Positions 7,135 through 11,943 of a DNA stretch of 11,943 nucleotides are shown here, piece by piece. Each line of letters begins with the position of its first letter. Positions within the stretch are counted from its first letter, which is position 1. The stretch lies in the NCBI GenBank assembly GCA_030628805.1, contig DAOVQG010000131.1, forward strand, positions 1 through 11,943, in the 5' to 3' direction. The notes under the pieces are model-generated. The model saw only the letters and a list, made by a program, of their open reading frames with translations, had not been told where the DNA came from and did no database searches. The position numbers were made by a program, and so were the translations under genes. Source of the DNA: JAGMDK01 sp023128695 (GTDB lineage: Bacteria > Planctomycetota > Phycisphaerae > UBA1845 > Fen-1342).

Positions 7135-8034
7135 CTACAGGTGTGTGAGGTAGTGTGTAATCGAAACCATCAGCTCGCGGAGCGATTTGAGCCCGCGGTG
7201 GCAGAGGGTGTAGACCGCCGGGTCGGTCTTGCCCATTCGCCGGGCGATCTCGGCGACGGGCACGTCTTCCAGGAAGCGCAGCCGCACGACCTCGCGCTGG
7301 TCGTCCTTGAGCCGTGCCAAGCAGGACATCACCGCCGCCACGGCCTCCTCCTTGGCGATCGCGCGGCTGGGGGTTGATTCGCCGCCGGCCAGGCGGTTGA
7401 TCAGATCGGGGTAGGACGCCGTCGTGTCGGCGTGCGCGGCTACTTCGCGGGCCACGTCGCGCTTTTGCCGCCGTAAGGCGCGTTGTACGTCTCGGAGCTG
7501 GTTGAGCGCGATCTGTTCGAGCCATTTGTAGAAGTGACCGGGGTTGCTAAAGGGACCGGCAGTCGTGGTTTCTCGCTCGCGCTGCGGTTCCGCGTCTATC
7601 CCTCGCTCACGCGTCGGGTTCGGATCAGAACCGGGAGCGTTAGCGACCGGCTCATCGGTCCCGCGCTTGCGCGTCGGGTTCGGATCAGAACCGGGAGCGT
7701 TAGCGACCGGCTCATCGGTCCCTCGCTCACGCTTCGGGTTCGGATCAGAACCGGGAGCGTTAGCGACCGGCTCATCGGCCCCGCGCTGACGCTTGGGGTT
7801 CGGATCGTCAGGTTCCTCCCGACTCGCAGGTGGAGAGCGGAGCGCCTTGAACGCCGAGATGTACGTCTGCTGAAGGACATCATCCGGTTCGACATGTGCC
7901 CGCAGCGCGGGTTCGACGTTCGCCTCAGCCACGCGTCGCAGCACGGCGTGATAATGAACGATGAGCCGCTGCAAGGCCTCAGCATCGCCGGCGTTGACCC
8001 GCTCAACCAGTTCGGTCCGCTCGCGCTCGTCCAT
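7135..8034 (-). CDS. ECF-like RNA polymerase sigma factor with repeat insertion in region 2
   Basis: 299 residues, about 80 longer than ordinary ECF sigma factors of this type. Region 2.1-2.2 lies at about 9-66 (ALQRLIVHYHAVLRRVA... PDDVLQQTYISAFKAL). Region 2.3-2.4 resumes at about 168-195 (FYKWLEQIALNQLRDVQRALRRQKR) and should contact the -10 element. Region 4 is at about 235-290, with helix-turn-helix VAEIARRMGKTDPAVYTLCHRGLKSL. Residues 77-145 between 2.2 and 2.3 are three full 20-residue repeats (DPNPKRERGTDEPVANAPGS type) plus a partial one, encoded by a 60-bp DNA tandem repeat. The start ATG at 8034 has no obvious ribosome site. No anti-sigma gene is adjacent. Planctomycete sigma factors of this kind are often paired with Ser/Thr kinases; the kinase here is 3 kb away and a link is not shown. 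The target genes are unknown. Confidence 0.92.
   Translation of the reverse strand: MDERERTELVERVNAGDAEALQRLIVHYHAVLRRVAEANVEPALRAHVEPDDVLQQTYISAFKALRSPPASREEPDDPNPKRQRGADEPVANAPGSDPNPKRERGTDEPVANAPGSDPNPTRKRGTDEPVANAPGSDPNPTRERGIDAEPQRERETTTAGPFSNPGHFYKWLEQIALNQLRDVQRALRRQKRDVAREVAAHADTTASYPDLINRLAGGESTPSRAIAKEEAVAAVMSCLARLKDDQREVVRLRFLEDVPVAEIARRMGKTDPAVYTLCHRGLKSLRELMVSITHYLTHL
7600..7806 (-). repeat. 60-bp tandem repeat inside the sigma factor gene
   Basis: The period is exactly 60 bp: three full copies (7627-7806) and a partial one to 7600. The copies share CGGATCAGAACCGGGAGCG and TTAGCGACCGGCTCATCGG word for word; differences cluster in the part coding for NPKRQRG, NPKRERG and NPTRKRG. 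Because 60 is a multiple of three, gain or loss of a unit keeps the sigma factor open. Confidence 0.95.
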
Positions 8035-8167
8035 GGCGTCACATGATGGCCTGCAACACCGCTGAGGGAAAGTCTGCCGCCGTTTCTCCGGTTATCATAA
8101 ATCAATTCGTGTGTCAAAATGGCCCCCGCGGGTTCCGGCGCTGCGAATTCACGATAGAATTCACGAA
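8035..8167. other. Divergent intergenic region between the sigma factor and GH65 genes
   Basis: This 133-bp gap must hold promoters for both genes. A TTGACA hexamer occurs on the minus strand (8112-8117), but the nearest -10-like hexamer TATGAT (8094-8099) is only 12 bp away, too close for a standard promoter, so none is called. An AT-rich stretch lies at 8091-8110. An in-frame GTG at 8111 is a possible alternative GH65 start. Confidence 0.5.
8145..8166. promoter_or_regulatory. Direct repeat GAATTCACGA just upstream of the GH65 start
   Basis: GAATTCACGA occurs at 8145-8154 and 8157-8166, a 12-bp period close to one helical turn. The second copy ends one base before the ATG at 8168. Two same-face half-sites could bind a regulator, or the repeat could act in the leader in place of the missing Shine-Dalgarno sequence. 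The role is inferred. Confidence 0.35.
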
Positions 8168-10495
8168 ATGCCCGCATACGATACCTGGAAAATCGTCAAC
8201 ACCACGCATACCCCCCACACGCTCGGGCAATTCAACAGCGTCTGCACGATTTCCAACGGCTATCTGGGGCTCAAGGGCAACCTCGCCGAGCAACGCGACG
8301 GATACTCGCCGGTCACGCTCATCAACGGCGTCTACGACGAACTCGACATGTTCGCTCAGCTTCGCGCCTCCCGCGAGCAGCGACCGTATCTGGACCCCCG
8401 CTACTTCGACGCCGCCGGTAAAAGCCCCGCGGTGGCCAACCTGCCCAACCCGCTCTTCATCCAGGTCTTCGTGGCGGAGCGCGAGGTTTCGTTCTCCCGC
8501 GGCGGTATCAGCGATTTCCAACAAGTACTCGATCTCGCGACCGGCGTGTATCGCTATAGCTACGAATATCGCGATGGGCTGGGGCGTACGACGCGGATCG
8601 AAATGGAGCGCTTCGCCTCACTGAAACACCCCCACCGCGTCTTCATGCGGTACTCACTGACGCCGGTGGATCACGAGGCGCTGCTCCGGGTCCATTCCGG
8701 GATCAGCGGCGAGGTCTACGCCAATCCGACCGGCGAGCGGCAGTTCCGGGTGACGGAGTTGTGGACCGATCCGCCCGAGCGCTGCCGGATGGTCGCCCGC
8801 ACCCCGGCGCGGAGGCATGACGTCCGCCTCGGCGTCGTCAATCTCGTCCGCTCAGTCCGGCCAGCCGCCCAGCCCGTGGGTGTGGCTGAGAATGATGCCG
8901 TCTACACGCGGTACGAGTTCGCGGCCGGGCCGGGCGAAACGATCACGCTCGAACGCCATATCGCACTGACCTGTTCGGAAGACTTGCGGCACCGCGTCGT
9001 GGCCGAGCTCGAAGCCGAACTCGAGGCGGCGAAGGCTCAAGGCTTTGACGCCGCCCTGGACGAGCAACGGGAGATGTGGAGCGCGGTCTGGCAGCGCTGT
9101 GACGTGCGGATCGACGGCGACGATCCAGCCCAGCTCGGCTTGCGGTTCTGCCTCTATCACCTGCTCGCCGCGGCACCGCGCTTCACGGATCGGCTCTCCG
9201 TGCCGGTCAAGCTGCTCACGGGCGAGTACTACCAGGGCAACACGTTCTATGACACCGACCTGTATATCGTCCCGTTCTATGCGTTTACATTGCCACGGAT
9301 CGCGCGGACCTGCCTCGATTTCCGCTCCGAGGGCCTACGCCCAGCCCGCGAGGCCGCCCGGAACCTCGGCCACAAGGGGGCCAAAATCGCCTGGCAAGCC
9401 GGGCCCCGCGGCGAGGAGTGCCTCGGCCGCTGGTGGCGTTTTCCCCAGACTAATGTGCACATCAACGCCGCCGTGGCCTACGCCTTGATGCACTACGTTT
9501 GGGCGACCGACGATGAGCGTTACCTGTACGAGCGCGGCGTCGATGTGCTGGTTGAAACGGCGCGTTTCTACGCCAGTCGGGTGGTGTACGACGCCCCGCG
9601 GGACCGCTATGACCTGCACGACGTCGCCGGGCCGGACGAAGGGCACTGCGAAAGCTCAAATAACTTCTACACGAACTACCTGGCGAGCTGTAACCTGCGC
9701 TGGGCGACCGACACGCTCGAACAGCTCGCTCAGGCCGATCCGGACGGTCACGCCGTGGTGACCCGGCGTCTGGCGCTGGGGCCCGACGAGCCGGACAAGT
9801 GGCGGCACGTCGCGGAGCGCCTGACGTTGCTGTTTGATCCTCAGACCAAGGTGTACGAACAGTGTCAGGATTTCTTCAAGCTCAAGCCGAGGCCGGCGGA
9901 CCTGCTCGATGACCGCAAAGCCTGGTTTGTCACGGTCGCCCCGTATCAGGCCCTGAATCAGCCGGACGTCGTGATGGCCCTGGTATTGTTCCGCGACGAG
10001 TTTGGCGCCGACGTCCGGCGGGCCAACTGGGAATTCTACAAGGACAAGAGCTTGAACCTCTCGTCGATGAGCTTCGCGCTCAACGCCATCATGGCGGCCG
10101 ACGTAGGAGACTTGGACGAAGCCTATCAAAACTTCATCATTACCACGGGCGCGGACCTCGACGAGGGCCTCACCGGTCGCAAGGACACCTACGCCGGCCT
10201 GCACGGCACCGCCTGCGGCGGCGCGTGGCTGGCCGCGGTCTTCGGCTTCGGCGGCGTGTGCCTGTCGGAAAAGGGCCTGCGGATCAACCCCAATTTGCCG
10301 CCGCGGTGGACCGGGCTGCGCTTCAACCTGGTCCTGCGCGGCGTGGTGGTCAATGTGGCGATCGACCGGGAAGAGGTCATGTTGAACGTTGGCCGAGAAC
10401 GTCGCGTCACGATCCCCGTCACGATCGCCGGTGAGCCCCTGACGCTTACGAGCGGGCAGACATACACGGTGCGATATCGCGAACGAAAAATATAG
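8168..10495 (+). CDS. Glycoside hydrolase family 65 enzyme, probable alpha-glucobiose phosphorylase
   Basis: 775 residues, typical for GH65. These enzymes cleave alpha-linked glucobiosides such as maltose, trehalose, kojibiose or nigerose, mostly with phosphate to give beta-glucose 1-phosphate and glucose. The N-terminal beta-sandwich covers about 1-270 (FNSVCTISNGYLGLKGN near 16-32), then the alpha/alpha barrel and a short C-terminal beta domain from about 700. Motifs: GEYYQGNTFYDTDLYIVPFY (352-371), the general-acid segment VAGPDEGHCESSNN with probable catalytic E491, and GLHGTACGGAW (677-687), matching the family's phosphate-loop position. No signal peptide, so cytoplasmic. ATG 8168 is chosen because family similarity begins there; GTG 8111 would add 19 unrelated residues. 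No adjacent sugar transporter or phosphoglucomutase, so the substrate is not predictable. The stop codon TAG is the first part of a repeat element. Confidence 0.94.
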   Translation: MPAYDTWKIVNTTHTPHTLGQFNSVCTISNGYLGLKGNLAEQRDGYSPVTLINGVYDELDMFAQLRASREQRPYLDPRYFDAAGKSPAVANLPNPLFIQVFVAEREVSFSRGGISDFQQVLDLATGVYRYSYEYRDGLGRTTRIEMERFASLKHPHRVFMRYSLTPVDHEALLRVHSGISGEVYANPTGERQFRVTELWTDPPERCRMVARTPARRHDVRLGVVNLVRSVRPAAQPVGVAENDAVYTRYEFAAGPGETITLERHIALTCSEDLRHRVVAELEAELEAAKAQGFDAALDEQREMWSAVWQRCDVRIDGDDPAQLGLRFCLYHLLAAAPRFTDRLSVPVKLLTGEYYQGNTFYDTDLYIVPFYAFTLPRIARTCLDFRSEGLRPAREAARNLGHKGAKIAWQAGPRGEECLGRWWRFPQTNVHINAAVAYALMHYVWATDDERYLYERGVDVLVETARFYASRVVYDAPRDRYDLHDVAGPDEGHCESSNNFYTNYLASCNLRWATDTLEQLAQADPDGHAVVTRRLALGPDEPDKWRHVAERLTLLFDPQTKVYEQCQDFFKLKPRPADLLDDRKAWFVTVAPYQALNQPDVVMALVLFRDEFGADVRRANWEFYKDKSLNLSSMSFALNAIMAADVGDLDEAYQNFIITTGADLDEGLTGRKDTYAGLHGTACGGAWLAAVFGFGGVCLSEKGLRINPNLPPRWTGLRFNLVLRGVVVNVAIDREEVMLNVGRERRVTIPVTIAGEPLTLTSGQTYTVRYRERKI

Positions 10496-10645
10496 CGGTC
10501 GGGCCCCGTACCGGCCGGGCGTGTGTGGTGTGCCACTGCTCTTGAGCAGTGTCTTCTTTTGACCAGCGGTAGCTTAAGCACTGCTCAAGAGCAGTGGCAC
10601 ACAGCCACACAAGAGTGTAGCGGCCGGGCCCCGTACCGGCCGGTG
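10492..10645 (+). repeat. Composite palindromic element after the GH65 gene, possible terminator
   Basis: Two near-identical elements, TAGCGGTCGGGCCCCGTACC and TAGCGGCCGGGCCCCGTACC, each ending GGCCGG, start at 10493 and 10619 in the same orientation. Between them is a perfect 24-bp inverted repeat, 10528-10551 with 10579-10602, loop 27 nt. Each arm is itself a hairpin (CACTGCTC-tt-GAGCAGTG). The inverted repeat begins GTGTGCCAC and ends GTGGCACAC, echoing the GTGTGGCAC flank of the repeats at 1-238. It could terminate GH65 transcription, but it looks first of all like a member of the interspersed repeat family. Confidence 0.9.
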
Positions 10646-10659
10646 ATAAGGTGACAAGG

Positions 10660-10694
10660 TCTAGTTTCCAGTTTCTAGTCTCTAGTTTCTAGAT
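10660..10694 (+). repeat. TCTAGTT heptanucleotide repeat
   Basis: Five consecutive 7-mers: TCTAGTT, TCCAGTT, TCTAGTC, TCTAGTT, TCTAGAT. The period matches the NNTCAGC repeats, but the word differs. It runs straight into another TGTAGCGGCC element at 10694-10703. No gene is seen between 10496 and the RAYT gene; open frames there are only readings of repeats. Confidence 0.9.
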
Positions 10695-10751
10695 GTAGCG
10701 GCCTATTACGGACAGGTTGTATTCATTATTGCCACGAGCGGGTCGATATCG

Positions 10752-11210
10752 GCAATCGGGCAATCGGGGGCAATCGGGGGACACCAGGCAATCGGGGGAC
10801 ACCATACCTATTTCTCCTGCTTCTTGTGGCAATCGCGGGCAATCGGGGGACGCAATCGCGCAATCGGGCAATCGGGGCAATCGGGGGAGGCAATCGGGGA
10901 ACAGGCAATCGGGGGACCAATCGGGGGACAACCAATCGGGGGACACCATACCTATTTCTCCTGCTTCTCCGGCAATCGCGGGACACCATACCTATTTCTC
11001 CTGCTTCTTGGACTTGCGCCCGGGCAATCGCGGGCAATCGCGGGGGCAATCGCGCAATCGGGGACACAATCGCAATCGCACAATCCGGGGGACACCATAC
11101 CTATTTCTCCTGCTTCTTGCGGGACAATCGGGGGACACCAATCGGGGGACACCATACCTATTTCCCAATCCAATCCAATCGGGGGACCAATCCGGGGGAC
11201 CAATCGGGGG
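10752..11210 (+). repeat. CAATC/G-tract array interleaved with truncated RAYT ends
   Basis: About 29 copies of CAATC, most followed by GGGGG, CGCGGG or CGGGG, fill this stretch. Within it, partial copies of the RAYT unit's left end (GGGGGACACCATACCTATTTC onward) occur in one orientation at 10794-10826, 10938-10968, 10980-11024, 11087-11119 and 11144-11164. Further stubs ending GGGGGACACC or GGGGGACC occur between them. Every copy begins at the same boundary but ends at a different point. No coding potential is credible here. Confidence 0.9.
10980..11024 (+). repeat. Longest truncated copy of the RAYT 3' end
   Basis: Matches 11208-11252 base for base, from GGGACACC through the RAYT stop codon and the codons for PGRKSKKQEK, then breaks off after CCCGGG into CAATCGCGGG. 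It is the longest of the fragments and shows that they derive from transposase coding sequence, not only from a non-coding terminal repeat. Confidence 0.9.
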
Positions 11211-11219
11211 ACACCATAC

Positions 11220-11888
11220 CTATTTCTCCTGCTTCTTGGACTTGCGCCCGGGCTTTTTCGGTTTCAGCACGCGGTTGAGCAGGCCCTCGAGCTTCGTCAG
11301 AAAGTTCTCCTCTCCCAGTGGACGTCCGGTCCGTTCGTGATGTTGAAACGTCTTGCCCACTCCCTCAGCTGCAGGATCAGAAAGGAATGACCGCCAGTCG
11401 TCCACGATGTCCAGCATGGAGGCCACCTTCACCAACACGTCGTCTTGGCCCGCCAGATGAGCCGACGCGCTGCTCCAGGGATACGACTCCGGCCGATCAA
11501 CCATACCCGCACGCACCGGGTTCATCTCCACATACCGCGTGGCGGCCAGCAGATAGTAGTCGTCCAAGACAAACGACGCAAAGCGGCCCTGCCACAAATG
11601 TCCACGCCACCGCTCGCGGAAGTTCACCCGCCGCGTGTACCGTCGGTGCGCTTCGCCGACGCCCCGACGGAGGCCATCCTCTGAATTCGGCACGGCAATC
11701 AGATGGACGTGGTTGGGCATCAGGCAGTACGCCCAGATTTCGACGCCGCAACGCCTGCACCACTCGGCCATGAGCCCAAGGTACGCCCGGTAGTCGTCAT
11801 CACAGAAGAAAGTCTGCTGTCGGCGATTGCCCCGTTGCGTAACATGATGGGGATAGCTCGGGACGACGACGCGTGCGATTCGTGGCAT
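11220..11888 (-). CDS. REP-associated tyrosine transposase (RAYT, Y1_Tnp family)
   Basis: 222 residues, typical for the group. The single Y1-HUH nuclease domain covers about 1-150: the N-terminal HHVTQRGNRRQ (14-24), the metal-binding HUH motif MPNHVHLI (57-64; H60, H62), and WQGRF followed by RYVEMNPVRAG (118-128), where Y119 is the likely nucleophile. Relatives cut and join single-stranded DNA at REP-type hairpins and are related to IS200/IS605 TnpA. The C-terminus is strongly basic (PKKPGRKSKKQEK) and probably touches nucleic acid. The codons for that tail, with the stop, are the sequence copied repeatedly at 10794-11119. Start ATG 11888 has a weak AGGA site upstream. The gene appears intact, so activity is plausible. 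Confidence 0.95.
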   Translation of the reverse strand: MPRIARVVVPSYPHHVTQRGNRRQQTFFCDDDYRAYLGLMAEWCRRCGVEIWAYCLMPNHVHLIAVPNSEDGLRRGVGEAHRRYTRRVNFRERWRGHLWQGRFASFVLDDYYLLAATRYVEMNPVRAGMVDRPESYPWSSASAHLAGQDDVLVKVASMLDIVDDWRSFLSDPAAEGVGKTFQHHERTGRPLGEENFLTKLEGLLNRVLKPKKPGRKSKKQEK

Positions 11889-11923
11889 GACAGCATCCTA
11901 CGTGCCCACCCATCGCACGTCAA

Positions 11924-11943
11924 GAAATTAGTATGGTGTCCCC
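11924..11943. repeat. Right inverted-repeat end of the RAYT unit
   Basis: The sequence ends GTATGGTGTCCCC at the window edge, the inverted form of the left end at 11207-11226 with two mismatches. It lies 35 bp upstream of the transposase start codon and may overlap its promoter. Confidence 0.75.

Larger units (their letters stand above)
11206..11943. mobile_element. RAYT transposase unit with inverted-repeat ends
   Basis: The left end GGGGACACCATACCTATTTC (11207-11226) and the reverse complement of 11924-11943, GGGGACACCATACTAATTTC, agree at 18 of 20 positions and bracket one gene. The unit is about 737 bp. The left end overlaps the transposase stop codon at 11220-11222. The window stops at the right end, so its outer flank cannot be seen. 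Canonical RAYT genes sit singly beside REP sequences and are not clearly mobile; matching ends here suggest a unit that is, or was, moved as a whole. Confidence 0.7.

Noticed and set aside
7483..8046. Plus-strand open frame opposite the sigma factor gene
   Set aside because: It is the antisense of the 60-bp repeat and sigma regions; the minus-strand reading carries clear sigma motifs.
8094..8117. TTGACA/TATGAT promoter for the sigma factor gene on the minus strand
   Set aside because: The spacer is 12 bp instead of about 17, so the pair is probably chance.
10752..11210. CRISPR array
   Set aside because: Repeat words are 5 to 10 bases, spacing is irregular, spacers are not unique, and there are no cas genes.
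10717..11390. Overlapping plus- and minus-strand open frames across the CAATC array
   Set aside because: They stay open only because the repeat lacks stop codons in several frames; the peptides are monotonous RGTPYLF and IGGQ-type repeats.

Overview
The window looks like chromosomal DNA of a planctomycete (phylum Planctomycetota, possibly Phycisphaerae-like). This is an inference from gene types: a transmembrane Ser/Thr kinase with a FG-GAP/propeller-like exterior, a LamG protein whose mature N-terminus carries a dockerin-like GDMNGDGVVN...DIDPF motif, and a short ECF-type sigma factor. The DNA is also GC-rich with many interspersed palindromic and short tandem repeats. No rRNA, tRNA or CRISPR array was seen.

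Layout. 1-279: array of 60-bp palindromic repeats. 280-3870 (+): membrane Ser/Thr protein kinase with two repeat-built insertions inside its catalytic domain and a duplicated C-terminal exterior domain. 3885-3916: a strong hairpin between convergent genes. 3952-5421 (-): secreted protein with a dockerin-like motif and two LamG domains. 5654-6877 (-): AAA/DUF4143 ATPase bracketed by a 62-63 bp direct repeat (5489-5551, 6936-6997). 6977-7108: heptanucleotide repeat foldback. 7135-8034 (-): ECF-like sigma factor with a 60-bp tandem repeat inserted in frame within its region 2. 8035-8167: divergent intergenic region. 8168-10495 (+): GH65 glycoside phosphorylase/hydrolase. 10493-10694: composite palindromes and another heptanucleotide repeat. 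10752-11210: an array of about 29 CAATC(G)-G-tract units interleaved with truncated copies of one end of a REP-associated tyrosine transposase (RAYT) unit. 11206-11943: the RAYT unit itself, with inverted-repeat ends; its gene is at 11220-11888 (-).

The genes do not form one operon or pathway. The kinase and sigma factor are regulatory, the LamG protein is probably exported to the surface, and the GH65 enzyme acts on alpha-glucosides. The unifying theme is repeats. At least five families (GTAGCGGCCGG palindromes, GTGGCAC palindromes, NNTCAGC heptamers, CGTTCCCA octamers, and a 60-bp unit encoding DPNPKRERG-type peptides) lie between genes or sit in frame inside two regulatory proteins, at what look like surface loops. 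The most unusual locus is the RAYT with its array of nested end fragments, which reads like a record of repeated incomplete transposition or end-duplication events beside the transposase gene.
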